64,000 nucleotides of DNA, from the NCBI RefSeq assembly GCF_022012295.1, contig NZ_JAKLTN010000001.1, positions 558,001-622,000 of the forward strand, read 5' to 3'. Each line of letters opens with the position of its first letter. Within the stretch, counting starts at the first letter, position 1. This document shows positions 1-8,702 of this stretch, piece after piece. The stretch comes from Dechloromonas hankyongensis. GTDB taxonomy: Bacteria > Pseudomonadota > Gammaproteobacteria > Burkholderiales > Rhodocyclaceae. The translations under genes were made by a program, and so were the position numbers. The notes under the pieces were generated by a model. That model saw only the letters and a list, made by a program, of their open reading frames with translations. It made no database searches and was not told the DNA's origin.

Positions 1-949
1 CCGGGGCGGTTCCCCGTAGTTGGGCGACATCGCTGGCCGGCGGGGTGCCGAACATGCGTCGGTATTCGCGGCTGAATTGCGAGGGGCTTTCGTAGCCGAC
101 ACGGTGGGCGGCCGAGGCCGCATCTTGGTTGTGGGTGAGCATGATGCGCCGGGCTTCCTGCAGACGGAGCTGCTTCTGGTATTGCAGCGGCGTCATGCCG
201 GTCAGCGCCTTGAAATGGTGGTGTAGCGACGACTTGCTCATGTTGGCCAGGGCCGCCATTTCGTCGATGCTGATGGTTTCCGCCAAGCGCATCTGGAGCA
301 GGGAAATAGTACGCACGATGCGGTGGCTGTGGCTGCCGTGGCTGGCGGCTTGGTGCAGGCGGGAGCCGAGGGCACCTGTGAGCAGGCGGTAGAGCAGTTC
401 CTGTTCGGCGAGCGGGGCGAGGACCGGGATGTCGGCCGGGGTGTCTAGCAGGCGGGCCAGGCGGAGCGCGGCTTCCTGGATTTCAACCGTTTGCGCGGCG
501 ACGCCGATGCCGCGATCGACCTCGCTGGGCAGGATATTTTTGGGCAAGCGAGCGCACAGCTCGCCCAGTTTGACCGGATCGAGGCGCAGGCCGAAGCCGA
601 GATAGGGTTCGAGCACCGAGGCGCGCGTCAGTTGCGAGAAAACCGGTAGCTCGACCGAGGAGACCAGGTAGTGCCCGGCGTCGTAGTCGTAGCAGTCGTC
701 GCCGACCTGGATGCGCTTGGCGCCCTGCGCCATCATCGCGAAGATGGACGAGGCGATGCCGCAGCTCGTCGTGCACGTGGTCGATCCGCGAAACACGCTG
801 AGGCCGGGAATGGCGGTTTCCTGGGCACCGTCGTGCGGGCAGTGGCGACGGACGATGTCCGCCAGCTCGGCACGCTGCTCGCGCATGCGCCGTGCTGGGT
901 CGATGACGGAATCATTTTGAGTGGCGGTGGTCTGAAGGCTGTTCTCCAT
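1..949 (-). CDS. AraC-family transcriptional regulator (3' end outside window)
   Basis: About 316 codons are visible with no stop, so only the last few residues are missing; the family is usually 300-320 aa. The start is the ATG at 949, giving MENSLQTTAT. The first two thirds match the AraC_N ligand-binding type. The C-terminal third carries two helix-turn-helix motifs (first around SIDEMAALANMSKSSLHHHF, second around ESPSQFSREYRRMFG), the usual AraC/XylS DNA-binding pair. It is transcribed away from the molybdenum hydroxylase operon starting at 1104, with 154 bp between the two starts, so it probably controls that operon; the inducer is unknown. Family assignment is secure; the target is inferred from position only. 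Confidence 0.85.
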   Translation of the reverse strand, partial: MENSLQTTATQNDSVIDPARRMREQRAELADIVRRHCPHDGAQETAIPGLSVFRGSTTCTTSCGIASSIFAMMAQGAKRIQVGDDCYDYDAGHYLVSSVELPVFSQLTRASVLEPYLGFGLRLDPVKLGELCARLPKNILPSEVDRGIGVAAQTVEIQEAALRLARLLDTPADIPVLAPLAEQELLYRLLTGALGSRLHQAASHGSHSHRIVRTISLLQMRLAETISIDEMAALANMSKSSLHHHFKALTGMTPLQYQKQLRLQEARRIMLTHNQDAASAAHRVGYESPSQFSREYRRMFGTPPASDVAQLRGTAP

Positions 950-1103
950 GCCAAGCAGCGTAACGCGTTTGCCTATTCGAGGCGAGTGCTGATCAAGGAA
1001 TTATGGAGGATCAGGCAAGAAGTTTGCAGCTTTGGGTTACCGTCGGCCGGGTGGCGGCGCGCACACTGGGCATCGATTCATTCCGGACATCACAGGAGGC
1101 AAG

Positions 1104-1562
1104 ATGATTACCCTCAACGTTAATGGTCGGCGCCAGCAGGCCGATGTCGATCCCGATACCCCCTTGCTCTGGGTCCTGCGCGACACGCTGCAGCTGACCG
1201 GTACCAAGTACGGCTGCGGCCAAGGCCTATGCGGTGCCTGTACCGTGCATGTGGACGGCGTACCGATGCGCTCCTGCTCGCTGCCCGTGTCGGCGGCGGT
1301 CGGCAAGAAGATCACCACCATCGAGACGGTCGATGCCGGCCGCATCGGCAAGGCCGTCCAGGCGGCCTGGGAAAAGCTCGACGTCGTGCAGTGCGGCTAC
1401 TGCCAGTCGGGCCAGGTGATGAGCGCCGTGGCGCTGCTCGCCAGGAACCGCAAGCCGAGCGATGCCGACATCGACGCCGCCATGTCGGGCAATCTCTGCC
1501 GCTGCGCGACCTACGTCCGCATCCGCGCGGCCATCCACGAAGCCGCCAAGTCCCTGGCCTAG
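1104..1562 (+). CDS. [2Fe-2S] subunit of a molybdenum hydroxylase (IorA-like)
   Basis: A 152-aa small subunit of the xanthine oxidase family, closest in layout to isoquinoline 1-oxidoreductase alpha (IorA). Residues C38, C43, C46 and C58 form the plant-type ferredoxin cluster. C97, C100, C132 and C134 form the second [2Fe-2S] cluster of the CO-dehydrogenase type. It passes electrons from the Mo site of the following subunit to an external acceptor. An AGGAGG at 1094-1099 five bases upstream fixes the ATG at 1104 rather than the in-frame upstream codon. The large subunit follows after 10 bp. No FAD subunit or cytochrome subunit is present nearby. The substrate (aldehyde or N-heterocycle) cannot be read from sequence. 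Confidence 0.88.
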   Translation: MITLNVNGRRQQADVDPDTPLLWVLRDTLQLTGTKYGCGQGLCGACTVHVDGVPMRSCSLPVSAAVGKKITTIETVDAGRIGKAVQAAWEKLDVVQCGYCQSGQVMSAVALLARNRKPSDADIDAAMSGNLCRCATYVRIRAAIHEAAKSLA

Positions 1563-1572
1563 GAGAACGCGC

Positions 1573-3780
1573 ATGGCTACCACTATCGAAAACATCTCCC
1601 GCCGCCGCTTCCTGCAGGGCGGGGCCGGGCTGACGCTCGGTTTCTGCCTGCCCGGTATCGCTGCTGCAGCGGCCGCCGGGCCGGGCAAGGCCGGCGAAGG
1701 CGTCGTTGCGCCGGTGACTTTTGAGCCCAACGCTTTTCTGCGTATCGGCGCCGACAACTCGGTGACGGTGATTTCCAAGCACCTCGAAATGGGCCAGGGC
1801 ACCTACACCGGCCTGGCCACCATGCTGGCAGAGGAACTGGACGCCGACTGGGCGCAGGTCCGCGTCGAAGGCGCGGCGGCCGATGCCAAGCGCTACAACA
1901 ACCTGTTCTGGGGCGCCGCCCAGGGCACCGGCGGCAGCACGGCGATGGCTAACTCGTGGGAGCAGATGCGCAAGGCGGGCGCCGCCGGCCGGGCCATGCT
2001 GGTTGCCGCGGCGGCCAAGCGCTGGCAGGTGCCAGCCGGCGAAATCACCGTCGAGCGCGGGGTGGTGCGCCATGCTGCCTCGAAACGCACGGCCACCTTC
2101 GGCGAACTGGCCGAAGCGGCGGCCCGGGAAACGGTACCGGCCGACGTGGTGCTGAAGAGTCCGGACCAGTTTAAGCTGATCGGCAAACAGGCCAGGCGCA
2201 AGGACACCCACGCCAAGGTCAACGGCACGGCGCAATTTACCCAGGACGTTCAGTTGCCCGGCATGCTGGTTGCCGTGGTCGCCCATCCGCCGCGCTTCGG
2301 CGGCAAGGTTAAGTCCTTCGACGCCAGCGCGGCGCGGGCCGTCAAGGGCGTCGTCGAGGTGGTGCAGATTCCGCAGGGCGTCGCCGTGCTGGCCCGCGAC
2401 ACGTGGACGGCGAAGAAGGGGCGCGATGCGCTGCGCGTCGAATGGGACGACAGCGCCGCCTTCAAGCTGGGCAGCGACGAAATCCTCGCCCGCTACCGCG
2501 AAATGGCCAAGAAGCCCGGCCTGACCGCCAAGAAGCAGGGCGACACCGATGCGGCGCTGGCCGGCGCGGCCAAGGTGGTCAGCGCCAGTTACGATTTCCC
2601 CTACCTCGCCCACGCGGCGATGGAGCCGATGAACTGCGTCGTGCAACTGACCGCCGCCGGCTGCGAGGTGTGGAACGGCGAGCAGTTGCATACCGGCGAC
2701 CAGTATGCGTTGGCCGGGTTGTTCGGCCTGAAGCCCGAGCAGGTCGTCATCCATATGCTGTACGCCGGCGGCAGCTTCGGCCGGCGCGCCTGCAAGGATT
2801 CGGATTACGTGCTGGAGGCCGCACACATCGTCAAGGCGATGCAGGCCAAGGCGCCGGTCAAGCTGGTCTGGCTGCGTGAGGACGACATGCGCGCCGGCTA
2901 TTACCGGCCGGCTTTCCACCACGCGCTGCAAGCCGGGCTCGACGCCCAGGGCAATGTCGTCGGCTGGACGCACCGGCTGGTCGGCCAGTCCATCCTGATC
3001 GGCTCACCCTTCGAGAAAATGCTGGTCAAGGACGGCATCGACGGCGTGTCGGTCGAAGGTGCCGCCAACCTGCCGTATGCCATTCCCAACCTGACCGTGG
3101 ACCTGCACACGCCGACCGACATCGGCGTGCCGGTGCTGTGGTGGCGTTCGGTCGGTTCGTCGCACACCGCCTTCTCGACCGAGGCCTTCCTCGACGAAGT
3201 GGCGGCGGCGGCCGGCAAGGACCCGCTGGCCCTGCGCCTCGAACTGCTCAAGGATCATCCCAAGTACGCTGCCGTGCTGCGCCTGGCCGCCGACAAGGCC
3301 GGCTGGGGGCAGCCGCTGAAGCCGGGCAAGGCCGGCGAGCGGCGCGGCCGGGGTGTCGCGGTGCATGAGTCGTTCAACAGCGTGGTCGCCCAGGTGGCCG
3401 AGGTGACGGTGAGTAAATCCGGTGACCTGCGCGTCGACCGCATGGTGTGTGCCGTCGACTGCGGCACGGCGATCAACCCGGACAACATCCGCTCCCAGGT
3501 CGAAGGCGGGGTCGGTTTCGCGCTGTCGGCCGTGCTGCACGGCGAAATCACCCTCAAGGACGGCATCGTCGAGCAGGGCAATTTCGATGGCTACCCGCCG
3601 CTCCGTATAGGCGAAATGCCCAGGGTGGAGGTGCATATCGTGCCGTCTACCGCGGCGCCGACCGGGATCGGCGAACCGGGTGTGCCGCCGGTGGCGCCGG
3701 CCGTGGCCAACGCCATCGCGGCGGCGACCGGCAAGCGCCTGCACCGCCTGCCCATCCGCAGCACGGACCTCGCCGCCTGA
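1573..3780 (+). CDS. Molybdopterin-binding subunit of a Tat-exported hydroxylase (IorB-like)
   Basis: A 735-aa large subunit of the xanthine dehydrogenase/aldehyde oxidase family. The N terminus has a twin-arginine signal (SRRRFLQGG followed by a hydrophobic stretch ending in AAAA), so the complex acts in the periplasm or on the outer face of the membrane after folding with its cofactors. The C-terminal GIGEPG motif holds the glutamate expected to act as the catalytic base at the Mo site. The family pattern is the two-subunit IorAB type, in which the Tat signal sits on the large subunit and the small one is carried along. XdhC and MobA-like genes follow, consistent with local maturation. The substrate is unknown. 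Confidence 0.88.
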   Translation: MATTIENISRRRFLQGGAGLTLGFCLPGIAAAAAAGPGKAGEGVVAPVTFEPNAFLRIGADNSVTVISKHLEMGQGTYTGLATMLAEELDADWAQVRVEGAAADAKRYNNLFWGAAQGTGGSTAMANSWEQMRKAGAAGRAMLVAAAAKRWQVPAGEITVERGVVRHAASKRTATFGELAEAAARETVPADVVLKSPDQFKLIGKQARRKDTHAKVNGTAQFTQDVQLPGMLVAVVAHPPRFGGKVKSFDASAARAVKGVVEVVQIPQGVAVLARDTWTAKKGRDALRVEWDDSAAFKLGSDEILARYREMAKKPGLTAKKQGDTDAALAGAAKVVSASYDFPYLAHAAMEPMNCVVQLTAAGCEVWNGEQLHTGDQYALAGLFGLKPEQVVIHMLYAGGSFGRRACKDSDYVLEAAHIVKAMQAKAPVKLVWLREDDMRAGYYRPAFHHALQAGLDAQGNVVGWTHRLVGQSILIGSPFEKMLVKDGIDGVSVEGAANLPYAIPNLTVDLHTPTDIGVPVLWWRSVGSSHTAFSTEAFLDEVAAAAGKDPLALRLELLKDHPKYAAVLRLAADKAGWGQPLKPGKAGERRGRGVAVHESFNSVVAQVAEVTVSKSGDLRVDRMVCAVDCGTAINPDNIRSQVEGGVGFALSAVLHGEITLKDGIVEQGNFDGYPPLRIGEMPRVEVHIVPSTAAPTGIGEPGVPPVAPAVANAIAAATGKRLHRLPIRSTDLAA

Positions 3781-3790
3781 GGAGGGCGCC

Positions 3791-4789
3791 ATGGACAATC
3801 TCGACACGCAAGTGCTCGACGCCGCCCGCCGCTGGGCGGCAGACGGCCACCGCTTCGCATTAGTCACCGTGGCCCGCACCTGGGGCTCGGCGCCACGCCC
3901 GCCCGGCGCGTGGATGGCGATCCGCGACGACGGCCGCGTCCAGGGCTCGGTGTCCGGTGGCTGCATCGAGGACGACCTGATCGACCGCATGGCGGCCGGT
4001 GAGTTTGCCGGGCCGGCCATGCAGGTCGTCCGTTACGGCGTGACAGCCGACGAGGCCCATCGCTTCGGCCTGCCCTGCGGCGGCACGCTCGAACTGGTCG
4101 TCGAACCGGCGCCTGAGATTGCGCTGCTCGACACCATGGCCGGGCGCATCGCCGCCGGCCAGTTGGTCGAACGCCGGCTCGATATGACGGCCAACCGGGT
4201 GAGCATTGCCGGCGGCCAGTGCGGCGCGCAGTTGTCGTGGAACGGTAGCTTGCTCGTTACCCAGCACGGCCCGGCCTGGCGGCTGCTGATCATCGGTGCC
4301 GGCCAGATTTCCCGCTTTCTGGCCAACATGGCGCAACAGCTCGGCTACCGTGTTGTGGTCTGCGATCCGCGCGAGGAATACGGCACGGAATGGGATGTGC
4401 CGGGGGCCGACCTGCTCACCTGCATGCCTGACGACGCCGTACTCGAACTGGCGCTCGATCCGCACAGCGCGGTGGTGGCGCTGACCCACGATCCCAAGCT
4501 CGACGACCTGGTGCTGCTCGAAGCCCTGAAATCGCCGGCTTTCTATGTCGGCGCGCTGGGCTCGAAAGCGAATACGGCCAAGCGCCGCGAGCGCCTGCAC
4601 CAGTATTTCGACCTGTCGCAAGCCGAACTCGACCGCCTGCACGGCCCGGTCGGCCTGCCCATCGGTAGCCGGACGCCGCCCGAGATTGCGGTGTCCATCC
4701 TGGCCGAGATGACGGCGGTCAAGAACGCGGCGATGGCCCGCGAAAGCGCGGCAGAGGCCGTGGCCGACCCGCTGGCCTGCCGAGCCTGA
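3791..4789 (+). CDS. XdhC/CoxI-family molybdenum cofactor maturation protein
   Basis: A 332-aa XdhC-family protein, which binds molybdenum cofactor, protects its sulfurated form and hands it to a xanthine-oxidase-family enzyme. The N-terminal XdhC_CoxI domain has the conserved GSVSGGCIED segment with a likely cofactor-binding cysteine. The C-terminal half is a Rossmann-like domain starting at LLIIGAGQISRF and carrying the family motif YVGALGSKANTAKRRERL. The ATG at 3791 follows GGAGG by 5 bp and lies 10 bp after the large-subunit stop, so it is in the same operon. The partner is almost certainly the hydroxylase encoded just upstream. Confidence 0.88.
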   Translation: MDNLDTQVLDAARRWAADGHRFALVTVARTWGSAPRPPGAWMAIRDDGRVQGSVSGGCIEDDLIDRMAAGEFAGPAMQVVRYGVTADEAHRFGLPCGGTLELVVEPAPEIALLDTMAGRIAAGQLVERRLDMTANRVSIAGGQCGAQLSWNGSLLVTQHGPAWRLLIIGAGQISRFLANMAQQLGYRVVVCDPREEYGTEWDVPGADLLTCMPDDAVLELALDPHSAVVALTHDPKLDDLVLLEALKSPAFYVGALGSKANTAKRRERLHQYFDLSQAELDRLHGPVGLPIGSRTPPEIAVSILAEMTAVKNAAMARESAAEAVADPLACRA

Positions 4790-4794
4790 CGCGC

Positions 4795-5388
4795 ATGCGC
4801 GGCATCGTCGGCTTGTTGCTGGCGGCCGGACAAGGCCGGCGTTTCGGCGCCGACAAGCGCTGGCAGCCGCTGGCCGACGGTATGCCGATGGTGCTGGCCA
4901 GCGCCATGCGTTTGCGGGCAGCATGCCCCGACGTGCTGGCGGTACTGCGCCCGGACGATGCAGCCCTGTCCGAGCGTTTGCAGGACTTGGGTTGCCGCGT
5001 GGTGGTCAATGCGCAGGCGGAAGCCGGGCTCGGCAGTAGTCTGGCCGCCGGCGTGCGCGCCTCGGCCGATGCCGCCGGCTGGCTGGTGGCGCTCGCCGAC
5101 ATGCCCTTCATCGCCAGCACCAGCCATCGCGCCGTGCACGACCGCCTGCTGGCCGGCGCTTCGCTGGTCGTCCCGGCCTATCGCGGGCAACGCGGCCATC
5201 CGGTCGGTTTCTCGCGGGAGTGGCTATCAGAATTGAGCGGGCTCGACGGCGATGTCGGGGCGCGCCATATCCTGCGCAATAACCCGGACTTGGTGGATCT
5301 ATTGGCGATGGACGATGCGGGGATATTGGCCGATGTCGATCGGCCTGAAGATCTGGAGCGCAGTGGCGAGAAGCTACCAGCCGGTTAA
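4795..5388 (+). CDS. MobA-like nucleotidyltransferase (MocA type)
   Basis: A 197-aa NTP-transferase of the MobA/MocA group. The N terminus LLAAGQGRRFGADKRWQPL is the nucleotide-binding signature of the fold. Members next to xdhC in hydroxylase operons usually act as molybdenum cofactor cytidylyltransferases, making the MCD cofactor used by xanthine-oxidase-family enzymes; that activity is inferred here from context. It starts 5 bp after the xdhC stop and is the last gene of the operon. An imperfect transcription-stop-like hairpin lies directly downstream (5391-5442). The protein could instead be a GTP-specific MobA, but the genome position argues for the cytidylyl type. Confidence 0.82.
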   Translation: MRGIVGLLLAAGQGRRFGADKRWQPLADGMPMVLASAMRLRAACPDVLAVLRPDDAALSERLQDLGCRVVVNAQAEAGLGSSLAAGVRASADAAGWLVALADMPFIASTSHRAVHDRLLAGASLVVPAYRGQRGHPVGFSREWLSELSGLDGDVGARHILRNNPDLVDLLAMDDAGILADVDRPEDLERSGEKLPAG

Positions 5389-5390
5389 GC

Positions 5391-5442
5391 GTCGTTCCCG
5401 CCTCCGCACCCCAAGGGCACTTCCTACGGGCGCGGGAACGAC
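5391..5442. repeat. Inverted repeat between convergent genes
   Basis: Perfect 11-bp arms GTCGTTCCCGC (5391-5401) and GCGGGAACGAC (5432-5442) separated by 30 bp. It sits between the MobA-like gene and the LON-domain gene, which converge here. The arm sequence resembles the dispersed CATTCCCGC/GCGGGAATG palindromes seen again at 8613-8666 and 9882-9917. It may serve as a bidirectional transcription stop or be a member of a small REP-like family. Confidence 0.6.
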
Positions 5443-5450
5443 AAATCAAA

Positions 5451-6083
5451 TTACCCCAGCAACTTCCGCTGGCTCAGGTACTTTTCCAGGATTTCCAGCC
5501 GTGCCAGCGGATCGTCCAATTCGAGCAGCTTCTGCTTGGCCAGGTTCTGGATGGGCAGCACTTCGGTGATCCGGTAGCCGACCCACTCCGCGTCGTCGTA
5601 GCGGTGCGGTTCCGGGATGCGTTCCGGGCCGAGGTCGCCGACGATGCGCTGGAGCAGCGGCAGCAGGCGTTCGCGTTCCTGCGGCAAGGCGGTGTGGCCG
5701 GTTTCCGGCAGCAGTTCGACGGTGCCTTCGAGCAGGTTGGCCGGGCCGAGCTTGGTGTCGATGATGCGGAAGCGCCGGCCGCCGCGGGCAGTGATCATCA
5801 GGATGCCGAGCTGCTCCATTTCCCAGCTGGCGATGGTGGCCAAGGTGCCGACGCCGTGCGGCACGGCCGTTTCGCCGACCTCGCCGCCCTTGTCGATCAG
5901 GCAGATGCCGAAAGGCGTGTTCTCCTTCAGGCAGGCGGCGGCCATGTCGAGGTAGCGCTGCTCGAAGATCTTCAGCGGCTGCAGGCCGCCCGGGAACAGC
6001 ACGGTGTTGAGCGGAAAGAGCGGCAGGCGCAGGGTTTCGACCGAAGTGCCGCCGGGCGAGCGGACGAAATCGAACCAGCCCAT
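5451..6083 (-). CDS. LON substrate-binding-domain protein (YbaM/COG2802 type)
   Basis: A 210-aa protein made only of the N-terminal LON substrate-binding domain. The characteristic LPLFPLNTVLFPGG at the N terminus is followed by the EQRY segment. There is no AAA module and no Ser-Lys peptidase domain, so it is not a protease by itself; the cellular role of these stand-alone domains is poorly known. The ATG at 6083 is 1 bp downstream of the ubiX stop, so the gene is the last of the rapZ-nusGII-Gx-ubiX minus-strand run. No alternative ATG or GTG exists between residue 1 and the conserved LPLF. Confidence 0.85.
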   Translation of the reverse strand: MGWFDFVRSPGGTSVETLRLPLFPLNTVLFPGGLQPLKIFEQRYLDMAAACLKENTPFGICLIDKGGEVGETAVPHGVGTLATIASWEMEQLGILMITARGGRRFRIIDTKLGPANLLEGTVELLPETGHTALPQERERLLPLLQRIVGDLGPERIPEPHRYDDAEWVGYRITEVLPIQNLAKQKLLELDDPLARLEILEKYLSQRKLLG

Positions 6084-6084
6084 G

Positions 6085-6696
6085 TCAGCGCGCCTCGCCC
6101 CAGCGCTGCATCAGGGTGTGCGGCACGCCGACCTGGTCAAGGACGCGGGCGACGACGAAATCGACGATGTCCTGCACGCTTTGCGGGTGCTGGTAGAAGC
6201 CCGGGCTGGGCGGCAGGATGACGGCGCCGGCGCGGGAGAGGCGCAACATGTTCTCAAGGTGGATGGCCGAGAAGGGGGTTTCGCGCGGCACGAGGACCAG
6301 CTTGCGGCCTTCCTTGAGCACGACGTCGGCGGCACGTTCGATCAGGTTGTCGGCCAGGCCCTGGGCGATGGCGGCGAGGGTGCCCATGCTGCACGGGCAG
6401 ACGATCATGGCATCCGGCGGATTGGAGCCGGATGCAACCGGGGCGAACCATTCCTCGCGGCCGTAGACGGCCAGCTTGTCGGGATCGGCGGCGGGCAAAC
6501 GGGCGAGCAGGGCGGCCTTGGCATCGGCCGGGCGCGACGGCAGGTCGACGTCCATTTCCTGCTTGGCGACGACCTGGGCGGCCTGCGAATAGAGCAATTG
6601 CACCTTGCAGCCGGCGGCGAGCAGGCAGTCGAGCAGGCGCAGGCCGTAAGGCATGCCGGAGGCACCGGTCAGGGCGAGGCAGATGGTCTTGGTCAT
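6085..6696 (-). CDS. ubiX: Flavin prenyltransferase UbiX
   Basis: A 203-aa UbiX/Pad1 protein, which adds a dimethylallyl unit to FMN to make prenylated FMN, the cofactor of the decarboxylase UbiD in ubiquinone synthesis. The N-terminal [20 protein letters not shown] is the FMN-binding Rossmann signature, and the later [14 protein letters not shown] and [15 protein letters not shown] segments are family hallmarks. Length fits the family (about 190-210 aa). Its start overlaps the stop of the Gx transporter gene by 4 bp (ATGA). ubiD is not in this window. UbiX homologues can also serve other UbiD-like decarboxylases. Confidence 0.93.
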   Translation of the reverse strand: MTKTICLALTGASGMPYGLRLLDCLLAAGCKVQLLYSQAAQVVAKQEMDVDLPSRPADAKAALLARLPAADPDKLAVYGREEWFAPVASGSNPPDAMIVCPCSMGTLAAIAQGLADNLIERAADVVLKEGRKLVLVPRETPFSAIHLENMLRLSRAGAVILPPSPGFYQHPQSVQDIVDFVVARVLDQVGVPHTLMQRWGEAR

Positions 6697-7349
6697 GGGG
6701 CGGGTTCCGCAGACTCCGTTTCAGCTAGCAGTTTAGCCGCGATCAGGCCGTTGATGGTGCCGAATACCAGCGCCGCGCCGGCGAACACCGGGGTGAGCAG
6801 GAAGACGCCGTCGTGCGGGATCAGCCAGGCGCGGGCCAGCAGCAGCTGGCCGCCGATGTGGGCGAAGGCGGCGAAGATGGACAGGCTGACTGGACCGAAC
6901 CAGCGCTTTGGCAGGTGGCGGGCGAGGCCGAGGGTGAGCAGGCTGAGGGTGGTGCCGGTCAGCGACAGGAAGAAGCCGGGGGCGAGGAAGTAGCCGAGCA
7001 GCAGGCTGCCGGCCAGCACCCGCAGGCCGCTGACCCACACCGCGGTACCCCAGCCGTAGCGGGCCAGCACGACCAGGGTGACGATGTTGGCCAGCCCCGG
7101 CTTGACGCCGGGCAGCGGCGACGGGATGGCGGCATCGACCAGCGACAGGGCAACCGCCGCGGTGGCCAGCCAGGCGACGCGGCGGTCTTCCTCGGTGACC
7201 GCGAGTTGAGTCACCTCGGGCTCAGGGCCGGTGCCTTCTCGCCACGAGTTTGCCGCGCCTTGGGCGCCGGGGTTGCCGGTATCGCTGCTCGCTTCGCCGC
7301 GAATGGCAGCACTGGCGCCAGACTTGTGTTCAGTAACTGATCGAGTCAT
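6693..7349 (-). CDS. Gx transporter family membrane protein (HepT-like, COG4769)
   Basis: An integral membrane protein of the family once labelled heptaprenyl diphosphate synthase component I. The core begins near [25 protein letters not shown]-type sequence and has the typical [14 protein letters not shown] motif plus about five hydrophobic segments. As called from the only ATG (7349) it has 218 aa and an unusual hydrophilic 45-residue N-terminal extension rich in Gly, Ala and Ser. A GTG at 7214 would give 173 aa, closer to the family norm, so the start is uncertain. It follows the NusG-II gene, a pairing also seen in flavinylation/electron-transfer loci elsewhere. Its substrate is not known. 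Confidence 0.75.
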   Translation of the reverse strand: MTRSVTEHKSGASAAIRGEASSDTGNPGAQGAANSWREGTGPEPEVTQLAVTEEDRRVAWLATAAVALSLVDAAIPSPLPGVKPGLANIVTLVVLARYGWGTAVWVSGLRVLAGSLLLGYFLAPGFFLSLTGTTLSLLTLGLARHLPKRWFGPVSLSIFAAFAHIGGQLLLARAWLIPHDGVFLLTPVFAGAALVFGTINGLIAAKLLAETESAEPAP

Positions 7350-7707
7350 AGACCTTGGTCCGGCCAGTGATCTGGACGCTGACGCGGTTGGGGGCGCAGA
7401 TGGCGATTTCGCCGGGGCGCATCAGCCAGCCCTGCTTGACGCAATACTGGCGCGGGCTGGGGTCGGCCACGACGCGGGCGCGGCCCGGCTCGACGGCGAT
7501 CAGCGTGGTGCCGAGCGGACCGGATACTTCGAATTGCTTGCGCGCCTTGAGATCGACCTCGGCGAAGACGCGGCCTTCCTGGCGGATGATGGCCCGGTCG
7601 GCCATGCCGCCCTGCCAGAAAACCGGGACGCTGGCGCCGACCAGCGCGGCGCTGCCGAGCATGACCAGCCAGTCGCCCGGCCGGATCAGGGGCAACCAAG
7701 CCTTCAA
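7330..7707 (-). CDS. NusG domain II-containing membrane-anchored protein
   Basis: About 125 aa. A single N-terminal transmembrane helix (around residues 10-30, GDWLVMLGSAALVGASVPVF) is followed by a small NusG-II/DUF1312-type beta domain ending in VYDSISY. It is not the transcription factor NusG: the NGN domain is absent and the protein is predicted to face the periplasm. The start is taken as the TTG at 7707, which overlaps the rapZ stop (TTGA) and leaves the expected short N terminus. The neighbouring Gx transporter is its usual partner. The role is unknown; related proteins occur in extracytosolic flavin and redox loci. Confidence 0.75.
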   Translation of the reverse strand: MKAWLPLIRPGDWLVMLGSAALVGASVPVFWQGGMADRAIIRQEGRVFAEVDLKARKQFEVSGPLGTTLIAVEPGRARVVADPSPRQYCVKQGWLMRPGEIAICAPNRVSVQITGRTKVYDSISY

Positions 7708-8549
7708 GCGCCGGCCAGCGTACGGTGGCGGACCAGGACCCGGGCCCGGTTGGAGAATTCCTCGGCCAGCCACTCGGCGATGTAGACGGAGCGATGCTGG
7801 CCGCCGGTGCAGCCGATGGCCACCGTCAGGTAATTGCGGTTGTCGCGGATGTAGCAGGGCAGCCAGGTGGCGACGAAGCGGGCGATGTCGTCGCGCATGC
7901 GGCGGACTTCCTCCTCGGCTTCGAGGAAGGCGATGACCGGCTGGTCCTTGCCGGTCAGCGGGCGCAGGTCGGGGTCGTAGTGGGGGTTGGGCAGGCAGCG
8001 CACGTCGAAGACGAGGTCGGCGTCGAGCGGGATGCCGTGCTTGAAGCCGAAGGATTCGAACATCAGGGTCAGGCCGTGGCTCGGTTCGGCCTCGATGAAC
8101 TGGCGCACCCACTCGCGCAGGCCGGCAGCCTTCATGCCACTGGTGTCGATGCGGTGGCCGAGGCCGGAAATCGGCTCCAGCGTGTCGCGCTCGGCGCGGA
8201 TGGCTTCGAGCAGAGTCTGGTCGGCGGTGGCCAGCGGATGGCGGCGGCGCGATTCGGAATACCGCTTGAGCAGCGTTTCCTCGGTCGAGTGCAGGAACAG
8301 GAAGGTCAGGTTGATGCCTGAATCCTTCAGGCTTTTCATCTTGGTCGCCAGCAGGTCGATGCCGTGGCCGGAGCGGGCGTCGATCGCGACCGCGACCTTG
8401 CGCACGTTCTCTTCCTTGAGCATGCGGACGAGCACGGTCAGCATGATCACCGGCAGGTTGTCCACGCAGTAGTAGCCGGAATCTTCCAGCAAATTGAGGG
8501 CAACCGACTTGCCGGAACCGGACAGGCCGCTGATCAGAATGAGTTCCAT
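7704..8549 (-). CDS. rapZ: RNase adapter protein RapZ
   Basis: A 281-aa RapZ (YvcJ/YhbJ) protein. The N-terminal P-loop GLSGSGKS spans residues 8-15, and the C-terminal domain shows the conserved FDVRCLPNPHYDP and IGCTGGQHRSVYIAE motifs. In enterics RapZ presents the sRNA GlmZ to RNase E and so controls glucosamine-6-phosphate synthase; whether that circuit exists here cannot be seen. The start at 8549 gives MELILISGLSG, matching homologues, although ATG codons at 8552 and 8561 are also in frame. Unlike the common hprK/ptsN setting, it heads a run with NusG-II, Gx transporter and ubiX genes. Confidence 0.93.
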   Translation of the reverse strand: MELILISGLSGSGKSVALNLLEDSGYYCVDNLPVIMLTVLVRMLKEENVRKVAVAIDARSGHGIDLLATKMKSLKDSGINLTFLFLHSTEETLLKRYSESRRRHPLATADQTLLEAIRAERDTLEPISGLGHRIDTSGMKAAGLREWVRQFIEAEPSHGLTLMFESFGFKHGIPLDADLVFDVRCLPNPHYDPDLRPLTGKDQPVIAFLEAEEEVRRMRDDIARFVATWLPCYIRDNRNYLTVAIGCTGGQHRSVYIAEWLAEEFSNRARVLVRHRTLAGA

Positions 8550-8612
8550 CATGTAAAGCATAATCAAGGCGGCGCGCCGCAGCAACCCGCGGCATAATGA
8601 TGGGTCGGCAAT

Positions 8613-8666
8613 CCGGCGTCCCGCCCCGCAAGAAGCGGGATTTCCCCGCTGCGGGAATGATGCCGG
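8613..8666. repeat. Nested inverted repeat between divergent genes
   Basis: Inner hairpin CCCGC (8625-8629), loop AAGAA, GCGGG (8635-8639). An outer stem pairs CCGGC (8613-8617) and CCCGC (8620-8624) with GCGGG (8651-8655) and GCCGG (8662-8666). It contains GCGGGAATGAT, the same core as the palindromes at 5391 and 9882. It lies in the short divergent spacer between rapZ and the M20 amidohydrolase, so it is not simply a terminator and may be a REP-like repeat. Confidence 0.5.
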
Positions 8667-8702
8667 ACCGTGCCGGTCCAATGAAAAAAGCAGGAGACGA
8701 CC

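Noticed and set aside
1-949. Possible frameshift in the AraC gene because no single long frame was listed
   Set aside because: Reading from the ATG at 949 gives 316 codons without a stop to the window edge; the frame is intact and only truncated by the window.
1312-2973. 553-codon open frame on the minus strand
   Set aside because: It is antisense to the hydroxylase large subunit, has Arg/Gly/His-rich low-complexity composition and no family; it is a GC-bias shadow frame.
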